Positions 46,289-55,125 of a stretch of 64,000 bases of DNA are shown piece after piece (position 1 is the first letter of the stretch; every line of letters starts with the position of its first letter). The position numbers were made by a program, and so were the translations under genes. The notes under the pieces are model-generated. The model saw only the letters and a program-made list of their open reading frames with translations, made no database searches and was not told the origin of the DNA. This stretch comes from Nitrospirota bacterium (GTDB taxonomy: Bacteria; Nitrospirota; Thermodesulfovibrionia; Thermodesulfovibrionales; SM23-35), in contig JACAFF010000030.1 in assembly GCA_013388455.1 (NCBI GenBank), positions 18,676 to 82,675 of the forward strand. The letters run 5' to 3'.

Positions 46289-48766
46289 CTAAATAATTCC
46301 AAGTCTCTCCATCATGGTTCTAATGGCCACAAATTCCGCATCAGAAGTTACCTGAAAACCGCTGAGCTGGTTATCAATTGAATGTAGTATGGAAGCACTT
46401 TCAGTATTTTTATCATTAAGTTCTATAAGTGTGGACTTTAGCTTATCAGTGATTTTTTGCGATAGGTTTTTGTTTACACAAATAACGTTATTTGGTAAGT
46501 CGTTAGAAATTTTTATGAATTTCAATTTGTCCTGAAAATAATTTGCGACATGTTCTGTAACTCCCCCGGCATCAAAACTCCCATTAAGTATGGCGTTTAT
46601 TATTTCTTCATGAGAGCCAAGATAGTCAAAATGAAATAAATCTTTTAAATCAATACCGGCATCTAATAATAAAATCCGTGGAACTATATAACTTGAAAGT
46701 GAGTGAGTTTCTCCAAAAGCGAAAGTGCGTCTTTTTAAATCCTCAAGGGTATTGATTTCACTATCCTTTTTAGCAATGATTACAGAACGATAAGAAGACT
46801 TTCCGTATAATATTGTTTTTACAACTGCTTGAGTGCCGTATTTCTTGTTTGCATTTACATAAGTAGAAGGAGCAATATAACTGAAGTGTATTTTCCCCTG
46901 CCCGATATCTTTAAGCACATTTTCATTATTGAATGCAACTCTCAATTCTATCTTTTTCTGCAATTTTTTCTTTAGAAATTCAGTCAGGGGAGTGAATTTT
47001 TTAAAAGCTTGACCTGAAGCTATACCCACAGGTTCGATAACGAAATATAAGACATCGGTATTATTCGGTGAAGATGCTGACCTATTCCAGAATCTGAAAT
47101 TTTCCATTTCCTTAACAATGAATTCTGTATTTTTTGATAATTCTTTTAATGCTTGATTAATTTCAGAGACTATAACTAAATTGTTTTTAGGTATGTCCTT
47201 TATTTTCTCAACAGAATTGAAAATCTGATTAGAGCCCATCCTCTGTTCATGAAGAGCTTTTGCAATATGACGATTCTTCTCAGAGACGAGTTCAATAGAT
47301 TCAGCTATCTGTTTTATATTAATTAGTTGTTCTCCTGTTGCAGATTTTACAAGATTTGCAACGTCACTCATCTTTTCTGTAGCCTTTGCAATAAGGATTG
47401 CTCCCTTGCTTTGTTCCATTGTAGCCCTTGCAACTTCTGATACCATATTTTTTACTCTCTCCATCGCATTTGCTACAAGTTTTGTAGTCTTTGCCTGTTC
47501 AGTCATAGAACGTTCAATAAAGAATGACATTTCTGCTGATTGAATTGAGCTATCTACAATCTTTTTTAATGAATCACCCGCATCCCTTGCAACTTTTAGT
47601 CCTTCTTCAACAGAAGTAAGGCCGCCTTCCATGGCAAGAATGGCGTCTTTAAGTTCCTGCTGAACCGAACGAATAAGTTCGGATATCTCGCGGGTAGAGA
47701 ATGATGTCCTTTCAGCAAGGTCTTTTATTTCGTCAGCAACAACGGAGAAGCCTTTACCATGCTCACCTGCCTGTGCTGCAAGAATAGCTGCATTTAATGC
47801 AAGTAAAGTTGTTTGATCGGTTATCTCGTCAATAACCGTTAAAATTTTACCAATTTCATCGGATCTACCACCAAGTTTCTTAATAAACATAGCTGTTTTT
47901 TCGAAAGATACTTTAATATTCTGAATGCCTTCTATAGTTTTTTCAACAGAAGTAATGCCGAATGTAGCTGTATCATTTTTTACTTTTTCTGATAACATTG
48001 CTGATTTTTTTGCACTTTCTTCAACATCTTTTATTGAAGAAGTAATTTCTTCTGTCGCTGTAAGTGTTTCTTCAGAAGCTGAAGCAAGTTCCTCAGCTCT
48101 GGTTGCCACTTCCTTGATTGTTGTTGAGAGTTCTTCTATTGATGTTGAGGTAGCATCCACTGTATTAGAAAGTTCCTGTGCACTATTTGAAACCTCACTG
48201 ATGCTTGATACCATTTCGTCAAGTGATACTGCCTTTTGTTCAGTTGAGATTGCAAGGCTTTCTGTGCTTTGAGAGATTTCTGCAGTAGCTGAATTCATCT
48301 GCTCAAGTGAACTTGCTATGTTTAATATTGCTTCAGATTCAAGCTTAGTGTTTTCAGATATTTTTTTAATATCATCTTCTAATTTTTTCCCCACTTCCAA
48401 TGACTGATGAAAACCATTTTTTATGGTTTTCATCATAGTATCAAGAGAACTAACGGTTTCATTGAGGTTTTTAAGTATTTGGCCGAGTTCATCGTCACCT
48501 GCATCAAAAGAAAAATTAGCTTCGGATATCGATTTAACAGCCTTATTGATATGATCTAATGGATTGATAAAAAGTTTTTTTGCGACAGAAAATGAGAAAA
48601 AAGTTATGACAGCAATGCCGATGATTAAAATTATTAACGATGCAATAAAATTTTTATCCTTTAATAGAAAAAAGAAGTTGCTGACCAAAATGCCAGAGAT
48701 TATTAACGCTAAGATAAAAAATATAAAACGTATTTTGTGTTTTTCTACTATATTTTTTGTTTGCAT
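46289..48766 (-). CDS. methyl-accepting chemotaxis protein with C-terminal PhnD-like binding domain
   Basis: 825 aa. Two membrane helices (about 13-35 and 40-62) are separated by only a few residues, so there is no periplasmic ligand domain. HAMP follows (63-115), then a methyl-accepting signalling domain with the hairpin tip [20 protein letters not shown]. From about residue 575 the chain continues into a PhnD/phosphonate-type substrate-binding domain: [28 protein letters not shown], and [16 protein letters not shown]. That domain lies on the cytoplasmic side, an unusual placement. Predicted to sense an intracellular ligand. The array partners are all in the same operon. Confidence 0.9.
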   Translation of the reverse strand: MQTKNIVEKHKIRFIFFILALIISGILVSNFFFLLKDKNFIASLIILIIGIAVITFFSFSVAKKLFINPLDHINKAVKSISEANFSFDAGDDELGQILKNLNETVSSLDTMMKTIKNGFHQSLEVGKKLEDDIKKISENTKLESEAILNIASSLEQMNSATAEISQSTESLAISTEQKAVSLDEMVSSISEVSNSAQELSNTVDATSTSIEELSTTIKEVATRAEELASASEETLTATEEITSSIKDVEESAKKSAMLSEKVKNDTATFGITSVEKTIEGIQNIKVSFEKTAMFIKKLGGRSDEIGKILTVIDEITDQTTLLALNAAILAAQAGEHGKGFSVVADEIKDLAERTSFSTREISELIRSVQQELKDAILAMEGGLTSVEEGLKVARDAGDSLKKIVDSSIQSAEMSFFIERSMTEQAKTTKLVANAMERVKNMVSEVARATMEQSKGAILIAKATEKMSDVANLVKSATGEQLINIKQIAESIELVSEKNRHIAKALHEQRMGSNQIFNSVEKIKDIPKNNLVIVSEINQALKELSKNTEFIVKEMENFRFWNRSASSPNNTDVLYFVIEPVGIASGQAFKKFTPLTEFLKKKLQKKIELRVAFNNENVLKDIGQGKIHFSYIAPSTYVNANKKYGTQAVVKTILYGKSSYRSVIIAKKDSEINTLEDLKRRTFAFGETHSLSSYIVPRILLLDAGIDLKDLFHFDYLGSHEEIINAILNGSFDAGGVTEHVANYFQDKLKFIKISNDLPNNVICVNKNLSQKITDKLKSTLIELNDKNTESASILHSIDNQLSGFQVTSDAEFVAIRTMMERLGII

Positions 48767-48800
48767 ATTTTTTATATAAATCCTTTTTAATTTAAATATG

Positions 48801-49478
48801 TCATTTTATTGAAGTTACTTCTTCTATATTCAGGATTGAAATAAATTGTGTATCGATCACTGCAACCCCTTCGACATATTTCGATTCTGCCTCAGAGAGA
48901 TGAGAAGGGGGAGGCAGGAGTTCAGATTTTGGAATGCGCATGACACCTATAACCTTATCAACAATTGCTCCAATAGGTCCCTTTATTCCTTTAAGAATCA
49001 GTATCTTTCCCTTTTTTTCATTATCATCATCATGTGTATCTGTTAAAGAAAGTTTCAATTTTAAACTTAGTACAGGGATAATCTTGCCCCTGAGTGAGGT
49101 TATACCTAAAACGTATTTTGGCATTCTGGGGACAATTGCTATCCTTTGATATCTGAGAATCTCGTCGAGATGGGTTATTCTGAAAGCAAATTCTTCATTC
49201 ATAAGGCTAAAAGTAAGAAACTCGATAATTTCATCTTCTATTTTACTTATGGTAGGAATTTCAGGTGCTTGAACATCTGTGGTTTTGATTATTGATTCTT
49301 TTTTTTCTTCTATCACTTCATTTTCAGATACAGACATGACTTCTCCGGATGGGGTATTTGTTTCAATGGTATGTTCGTTAGTTATATCCTGCTTGAGTTC
49401 AGGCTGTGTATCAGGTTTGCTGTTAGATTTTATTTGCTGATTTTCTTTTAATTTCTTTCTAATTTTCGCGATATCCAT
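48801..49478 (-). CDS. cheW: CheW-like adaptor with long N-terminal extension
   Basis: 225 aa. Residues about 1-80 are acidic and Ser/Thr-rich with no motif; a CheW domain follows ([37 protein letters not shown]). A second coupling protein in the operon can tune CheA binding. It overlaps the ExeA-like ATPase gene by 20 bases. Confidence 0.85.
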   Translation of the reverse strand: MDIAKIRKKLKENQQIKSNSKPDTQPELKQDITNEHTIETNTPSGEVMSVSENEVIEEKKESIIKTTDVQAPEIPTISKIEDEIIEFLTFSLMNEEFAFRITHLDEILRYQRIAIVPRMPKYVLGITSLRGKIIPVLSLKLKLSLTDTHDDDNEKKGKILILKGIKGPIGAIVDKVIGVMRIPKSELLPPPSHLSEAESKYVEGVAVIDTQFISILNIEEVTSIK

Positions 49479-50277
49479 TTAAGCCAAGCTCCCTGACTGC
49501 ATCGTTGATAATATGTTCATCAATTATCCGGAGTTCTTTGCCAAACCCATCAAGAAGTGCAGAGTTAGCAATACTGTTTATTAGTCTCGGTATCCCGCCG
49601 GAATAATGATATAATTTTTTAATTGCATCATCTGTGAATATCGGTTCTTCAAGCCCTGAAACCCTCAATCTATGTTCAACATAACTTTTAATTTCATCTG
49701 GTGTAAGAGGTTTAAGGTGATAGAAAAGCCCAATTCTCTGTCGTAATGGTAAATATGCCTTATGGTTTAATCTCCGCCTCAGGTCTGTTTGTCCGACAAG
49801 TATTAGGCTGAGAAGATTTGTTGTATCGAGCTGAAAATTTGTAAGAAGCCTTATTTCTTCAAATGTATCTTTATTGGGGATTAGTTGTGCTTCATCTATA
49901 ATTATTACAGGTGTTATGCCTGATTCAAAATCTTTATAAACTCTTTCATAAATTGAGTCAAGAAGACTGTCTTTAAAATTATATGGAATATTTATATCAA
50001 AACGTTTCGCAACAGTTCTTAAAAATTGTGTTGATGTAAGACGTGGATTAATGATAAGGATTACCCTGTATTTTTCGCCCAGAGAATCCATTAGTGCTCT
50101 TGTAAGTGTTGTTTTTCCACTTCCAATTTCTCCTGTAAGAACAATGAGCTCTTTTTCCTCAACAGCATACTGCATTCGCGCAAGAGCTTCTTCATGATTT
50201 TTGCTCAGAAACAGAAATCTGGGGTCAGGGGTTTTATTAAAAGGTTTTTGTTTGAGTCCATAAAATTCTTCATACAT
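49459..50277 (-). CDS. ExeA/GspA-like AAA ATPase
   Basis: 272 aa, starting FYGLKQKPFNKTPDPRFLF, a typical ExeA/MshM signature, with Walker A GEIGSGKTT and Walker B VIIIDEAQ, then LILVGQTDLRRRL and a sensor region RQRIGLFYHLKPL. ExeA-type ATPases assist secretion or pilus assembly. Here it sits between cheA and a cheW gene with 8- and 20-base overlaps, so it is probably part of the signalling system, possibly acting on the pilus or the array. Confidence 0.88.
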   Translation of the reverse strand: MYEEFYGLKQKPFNKTPDPRFLFLSKNHEEALARMQYAVEEKELIVLTGEIGSGKTTLTRALMDSLGEKYRVILIINPRLTSTQFLRTVAKRFDINIPYNFKDSLLDSIYERVYKDFESGITPVIIIDEAQLIPNKDTFEEIRLLTNFQLDTTNLLSLILVGQTDLRRRLNHKAYLPLRQRIGLFYHLKPLTPDEIKSYVEHRLRVSGLEEPIFTDDAIKKLYHYSGGIPRLINSIANSALLDGFGKELRIIDEHIINDAVRELGLNGYREN

Positions 50278-52231
50278 ATGAAAAACCTTCCTGTTTTTTA
50301 AGGGATTTATCTATGATAGATTCAACATCAAGAACCAGTATAACTTCATGTCTCCCAATTTCTGCTGCACCGGCAAAACCACTTATTCCTTTAAAATATT
50401 CTCCAAGTGTTTTTATTACAATCTCCTGTTGCTCGAGTATTTCATCAACAAGCAACCCTAACTTTCTTTTTCCAAAACCAATAACAACCGCAAAAGACAT
50501 ATCATTTTTTGTTGTGTCAATATCAAAGACCTTACCGAGACTGATAATTGGTAACATCTCGCCTCTGAGATTGTAAACATCCTTCCATTCAATAGTCTGA
50601 ATGTCTTTATTTTCTACAGAGATGGTTTCTGATATTGCTGTAAGTGGAATAGCGAATTTAATCTCGCCCACCTTGACCAATAAAGCTTTTATTATTGCAA
50701 GTGTAATCGGTAATGTGAGGATAAAAGTTGTTCCCTCATTTTTTTTTGTCTGCACTTCTGTAAAGCCTCCTAATGCTGAGAGCTTTTCTCTAACAACATC
50801 CATGCCAACTCCTCTGCCAGAAATCTCGCTAACCTCTTCTTTTGTGCTGAAACCTGGAGTAAATATGAAATTTACGAGTTCTCTCTCATCAATAGATGAA
50901 TGAGGTTCGAGTAATCCATTTTCAATAGCTTTTTTTCTTACTTTATCTAAATTTATACCTCTTCCGTCATCATTTACTTCTACTACTACATAGTTGCCAC
51001 GCTGATAAGCCTTCAAAATTATATTGCCATATTCCAGTTTCCCTTTTGATTTTCTTTCTTCGCTCGTTTCTATCCCGTGATCTATTGAATTCCTTACAAG
51101 ATGCATCAGAGGGTCAACAATTTCTTCAGCCAATGATTTGTCAAGTTCTGTATCTTCCCCGTAAAGAGTTATTTTTACCTCCTTACCCATTTCTCTTGAA
51201 TATCGCCTGATGACCTGTGCAAGCCGAGAAAAAATCTGACCAATTGGTACCATCCTGATTGCGAGCACGTCATCCTGCAGTTCGAATATCTTTCTCTCAA
51301 GTGTCTGGGATATCTTGTGAACATCGCGAATGAAAGAAGAATAGGTGTGTATTTCAGACATCTCAGCCCCAATCCGCTTTACAGCATCTTTTGCGAGGGT
51401 TAACTCACCGATGGTGTTCAATATCCTATCAAGCTTGTCGATATCAACCCTTACAGTAGTTGTAGTACTTTTAAGTGATTGTTCTTGTCTCTTTGGTAGC
51501 TTCTTAGTAACATGCTTCGGAGCTACAAGTAAGTCGATATTATTGTTAATCTCCTGTCGGAGTTCATTGTTTTCTTTATTGCTTGCGAACATCAGATTAA
51601 AACCTATGGAACCATCGGGTACATCTGATGAGACTGGTAATGTGGAGATAAGTTCACCCTTTGATTTTATGGTTTTTATAAGGCTATCAAGAGATGTATC
51701 GAAAGTTGAAAGGTCAAAAATTGCTTTGAGAAGATAAATACCTAAGCCATTTTTAATATTTGTTTTTAGCCTGTGCTCTTCATATTCTGACAGAACCTTT
51801 AATATTGATTCGTCAATAAGACCCCTGATATCAAATTCGTCCGTGATCTCTTTAGATGATTCCCTGAATGTTTTTACCGCTTCAATATGTTCTGTAAGAT
51901 CTATTTCTTTATCATCTTTGATCGAGTCAACAGCAGATTTTAATATGTCAAGGTTTTTGAATAGAAAATTCACAACATCTTCATTGACAGTAATTTTACC
52001 AAGTCTAATGTCATCCAATAATGACTCGAGGGCATGACTTAGATCTGTTATTCCCTTATTCCCGAAAAGGCTGGAAAGTCCTTTCAGAGTATGGAATGAG
52101 CGAAATAATGCATTAATGGTATCAGGGTGTAATGTGGTTTGATAGGTATCTTGTATCTCGAGTATATGCTGTTGACATTCAAATAGTAAATCCTCTGCTT
52201 CAGCAATATATTCTTTTTTAGATGCTTTCAT
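50270..52231 (-). CDS. cheA: chemotaxis histidine kinase CheA
   Basis: 653 aa. The Hpt domain has the phospho-accepting His47 in SFHTLKGL; the P3-P4 dimer and HATPase region includes MHLVRNSIDHGIE (N box) and GRGVGMD; the C-terminal CheW-like P5 has FDIDTTKNDMSFAVVIGF. It transfers phosphate to CheY/CheB. Overlaps the CheY gene by 14 bases and the ATPase gene by 8. Confidence 0.95.
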   Translation of the reverse strand: MKASKKEYIAEAEDLLFECQQHILEIQDTYQTTLHPDTINALFRSFHTLKGLSSLFGNKGITDLSHALESLLDDIRLGKITVNEDVVNFLFKNLDILKSAVDSIKDDKEIDLTEHIEAVKTFRESSKEITDEFDIRGLIDESILKVLSEYEEHRLKTNIKNGLGIYLLKAIFDLSTFDTSLDSLIKTIKSKGELISTLPVSSDVPDGSIGFNLMFASNKENNELRQEINNNIDLLVAPKHVTKKLPKRQEQSLKSTTTTVRVDIDKLDRILNTIGELTLAKDAVKRIGAEMSEIHTYSSFIRDVHKISQTLERKIFELQDDVLAIRMVPIGQIFSRLAQVIRRYSREMGKEVKITLYGEDTELDKSLAEEIVDPLMHLVRNSIDHGIETSEERKSKGKLEYGNIILKAYQRGNYVVVEVNDDGRGINLDKVRKKAIENGLLEPHSSIDERELVNFIFTPGFSTKEEVSEISGRGVGMDVVREKLSALGGFTEVQTKKNEGTTFILTLPITLAIIKALLVKVGEIKFAIPLTAISETISVENKDIQTIEWKDVYNLRGEMLPIISLGKVFDIDTTKNDMSFAVVIGFGKRKLGLLVDEILEQQEIVIKTLGEYFKGISGFAGAAEIGRHEVILVLDVESIIDKSLKKQEGFSYV

Positions 52232-52613
52232 GTGCGAATGCTTGTTGAATAATCTCCTGAAGTTCCTGAGCCTTAAATGGCTTTGTAATATAAGCCATTG
52301 CCCCTAAAGCAATACCTCTTTTCTTATCTTCTTCACTTCTTTCTGTGCTAATGATTATTAATGGGATATGACTATATCTGGGATTATTTTTAATAAAACT
52401 TATAAGTTCAAGGCCGTTGATATCAGGCATGTTAATGTCAGTAATTACAAGATTGAAGTTTTGTGTTGGCAGGAGTTTTAAAGCTTCAAATCCAGAACCA
52501 GCTTCTATGATATTAACGTCCCCGATTTCTTCTATTATCGCTTTAATTAGAGCTCTTGTTGTTGTTGAATCTTCAACAATTAAAATAGATTTTCCTGATA
52601 TTTCTAACTTCAT
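52218..52613 (-). CDS. cheY: CheY-like response regulator
   Basis: A receiver of about 131 aa. SILIVEDSTTTRALI holds the acidic pair, ITDINMPDINGLEL the phospho-acceptor (Asp59), and YITKPF the Lys. The frame opens upstream at TTG 52631; ATG 52613 is the likelier start. First signalling gene after the DUF4388 gene and directly before cheA. Confidence 0.9.
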   Translation of the reverse strand: MKLEISGKSILIVEDSTTTRALIKAIIEEIGDVNIIEAGSGFEALKLLPTQNFNLVITDINMPDINGLELISFIKNNPRYSHIPLIIISTERSEEDKKRGIALGAMAYITKPFKAQELQEIIQQAFAHESI

Positions 52614-52652
52614 TCTTTTAAATTCTAACAAATTAAGTTAAAAAAAACATTA

Positions 52653-53771
52653 TCATTGAGTCTTCTTTTCTATTTCCTGCAGTCTTCTTTGAAGTAAAGA
52701 TTTTTCAAGTGCAAGACCTGCCTGGTCTATAAATATTTCAAGCCCCTCTGTTTCGGGCATCTTTTCAGTTTTTGTTCCATTATCACAATATATTAACGCT
52801 ACTACCTTATTTTCAGTAATTATTGGGAAAAAGGCGATTTCATCAGGCCATATGCCACCGATTTTTTGCATAATTGATTCTGTTATAGGGTCCCTTTCAA
52901 GAATTCCTTTATAGGGACGTTTCTCCAATATAATATTTTTAAGAAATGGGCTTTTTTCATAAGATATCGTTATCTTTCTTATATTTTCATCCGGGTTTTC
53001 TATATCAATACCAAACTGACCTAATCCTACTATATCTGTATCTCCAACCATAAAAATTATTCCACGCTGAAATATTTCACTTGCAAATCTGAGTATAAGT
53101 AGGGTTATCTCAGAGGCAGAATTAGGAAATCTCAGTTCCTGTGTCAGTGCTTTCAGAGAAGAGATATCCTTTCTTTCTATCTGAGACTCAATCTCCCAGT
53201 TTTCTTTTGATGCTTTTTCTTCTTCGAGTTCTATTAGATTCTCTGTTGCTCCCATTGTAGCCTGCATAGATTCATCATGTACCCTTGCCCCTTCCATCAA
53301 GAGATACTCAGGACTCATGCCCTTTGATATTTCCCATCCAGCGTCGGTGATTTCTATCTTACCTTTCGGATCTGTTTCATCGGGTTCGAATTGGAAATCT
53401 CCTTGTTCCCATATAAGCAGGTGGCTGATGACTTTTTCTATTCTCTTTCTTGTGAATTTTTCAAGTGTGGAGGTACTAACAGAACCGAGGTCATATAATA
53501 TTTCTGGAATAGATTTTTGAGGAAGCTTCTTCTGGACTTCTATTGCTAAATTTAAAATTGTGTCCTTAATTATACTCGCTTTGAGAAGTTCTTCCCCCAA
53601 AGAACTTTCGATATTGTCAGTTTCAGCCCTTACGACTAAACCATTTTTGAATACAATGAATGCGTTGCCAAAAGGACCTTTAATAATAAGTATGCCTGTT
53701 TTTTTACCGATGCTTAAGATCTGAAATATATCAGAGAGGGCGAGGTCCTCAATCCGTCCTACAAGACTCAT
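52653..53771 (-). CDS. DUF4388 (PATAN)-domain protein
   Basis: 372 aa. The N-terminal LVGRIEDLALSDIFQILSIGKKTGIL block is the DUF4388/PATAN domain found in many chemosensory and receiver-linked proteins. The remaining part contains a GAF-like region (FASEIFQRGIIFMVGDTDIVG, ALIYCDNGT). Probably the first gene of the operon, with a role in signal integration. An AT-rich gap of 287 bases precedes it. Confidence 0.8.
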   Translation of the reverse strand: MSLVGRIEDLALSDIFQILSIGKKTGILIIKGPFGNAFIVFKNGLVVRAETDNIESSLGEELLKASIIKDTILNLAIEVQKKLPQKSIPEILYDLGSVSTSTLEKFTRKRIEKVISHLLIWEQGDFQFEPDETDPKGKIEITDAGWEISKGMSPEYLLMEGARVHDESMQATMGATENLIELEEEKASKENWEIESQIERKDISSLKALTQELRFPNSASEITLLILRFASEIFQRGIIFMVGDTDIVGLGQFGIDIENPDENIRKITISYEKSPFLKNIILEKRPYKGILERDPITESIMQKIGGIWPDEIAFFPIITENKVVALIYCDNGTKTEKMPETEGLEIFIDQAGLALEKSLLQRRLQEIEKKTQ

Positions 53772-54058
53772 ATAATTTTGAGCTCCTTCGGGATCATGGT
53801 TGATTAATCGAGTATATCAATTAAAATTCTGGCATGTCAACGAAAGGCTATGCATTTTTAGTGAGATGAAAGGTGAATGATAGTTGCTAATATATTAAAA
53901 TTTTTAATAAATTTATTTTAAATTGACAAATTGTCTTTTTACTGGTTAATTTAAATTATACGGGGGAATTAATTTAGTAGTATTATTAGTGGCTAAGTAG
54001 GTATTTTTACAAAGCTCTTTTATGGAAAGAAAAGGTAATATTCAAAGAGAGGATTTAT

Positions 54059-54274
54059 ATGCTTATAAGTGTGATTTTCCGTGATGGTAAAAGAGGTCTG
54101 ATTACGGCCAGTTTGCTTGAAGACCTTTTAATGCAAAAAAAGATAAAAAAGTTTCTTCGTCTGGAAGGATGGGTTAATGTAGGAGTCGACCCTGTAAGAA
54201 TGCCTGGCAGAAACAATAGTTATACAGGTCTTGAAAGACGGAATTCGTCTTTTCACGTTTACAATATAAAATAA
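54059..54274 (+). CDS. small protein of the GSER-type family
   Basis: 71 aa with the pattern VIFRDGKRGLITASLLEDLL, KKFLRLEGWVNVGVDPVRMP and a TGLERRNS end. I recall proteins with this GWVxIGVDPIR...ERR pattern in deltaproteobacteria and Nitrospirota; the family has no assigned function known to me. A GAGAGGAT site is a few bases before the ATG. TTGACA at 53922-53927 with TTAATT 17 bases later is a possible promoter. Confidence 0.7.
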   Translation: MLISVIFRDGKRGLITASLLEDLLMQKKIKKFLRLEGWVNVGVDPVRMPGRNNSYTGLERRNSSFHVYNIK

Positions 54275-54366
54275 TTTTGGCTTACGCTTACCTTTGCCTT
54301 TGTGTTTATTTTTGGCCGATTCGTTTTGCATCATTTTTGGACACATCTACTTAATGACTACAATGT

Positions 54367-54386
54367 GCCGAGAGGGATTCTCAGGC
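54367..54386 (+). other. hairpin in the leader of hisH
   Basis: The 237-base gap before hisH holds GCCGAGA/TCTC-A-GGC (54367-54386, one bulged A) followed by an AACCC...AAGG stretch. No riboswitch core or terminator T-run was recognised; the rest of the gap shows nothing coding. Confidence 0.3.
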
Positions 54387-54511
54387 TAAAACCCAAAAGG
54401 TATTATTTCCTTAGTCGAAAGGGACTTATTAGATATGTTGCATGACTTATTACGGAAACGGTTTAAAAAGGAAATTAGTCTGTTCTGTATAGTTGTTTAT
54501 AATATAAATTT

Positions 54512-55123
54512 ATGATAGCAATTATTGACTATGGAATGGGAAATTTAAGGAGCGTAGAGAAAGGCTTTCTCAAGGTCGGTGTTGATGTTGAAGTAGTCAC
54601 AGAAGCTCGAAAAGTGGATGATGCCAGAGGGATAGTTCTTCCAGGAGTTGGGGCTTTTAGAGACTGTATTCGGAATCTTGAAGAATTATCACTCATTGAA
54701 TCTATCTTGAGGTCGATACAGAAAGGGAAGCCATATCTAGGCATATGTCTTGGGCTTCAAGTTCTTTTCTCGGAATCAGAAGAGTTCGGCATTTATCACG
54801 GATTGAATGTTTTTAGGGGGCGGGTGACGAGGTTTAATTTAAGTCTTAAAGTGCCTCACATGGGCTGGAACAATGTAAAAATTATAAAAAAAACCCCTAT
54901 TTTTGATGGGATAAGAGATGAGACATTTTTTTATTTTGTGCATTCTTATTATGTAGTTCCCGAAAGCGAAGATATCATAGCTATGACGACTGACTATGGA
55001 ATAACCTTTGCTTCGATGGTCTGGAAAGATAATATCTTTGCAACACAGTTTCACCCTGAAAAGAGTCAAGAGGCTGGACTAAAGATATTAAAAAATTTTG
55101 GAGATTTTGTAAAAACTGCTTGA
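54512..55123 (+). CDS. hisH: imidazole glycerol phosphate synthase glutaminase subunit
   Basis: 203 aa, class I glutamine amidotransferase. GICLGLQVLF holds the nucleophilic Cys, PHMGWNNV the HisH-specific block and FHPEKSQ the His/Glu. It transfers ammonia to HisF. It stands alone here with no other his gene in the window, facing the diguanylate cyclase gene with two bases between stops. Confidence 0.95.
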   Translation: MIAIIDYGMGNLRSVEKGFLKVGVDVEVVTEARKVDDARGIVLPGVGAFRDCIRNLEELSLIESILRSIQKGKPYLGICLGLQVLFSESEEFGIYHGLNVFRGRVTRFNLSLKVPHMGWNNVKIIKKTPIFDGIRDETFFYFVHSYYVVPESEDIIAMTTDYGITFASMVWKDNIFATQFHPEKSQEAGLKILKNFGDFVKTA

Positions 55124-55125
55124 AG

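Noticed and set aside
54128..54346. 72-aa minus-strand ORF opposite the small GWV protein
   Set aside because: Low complexity basic start, antisense to a better supported gene.
54367..54405. Glycine-riboswitch-like text CTCAGGCTAAAACC before hisH
   Set aside because: Only a short match to the glycine aptamer; the rest of the core is missing and hisH is not a glycine gene.
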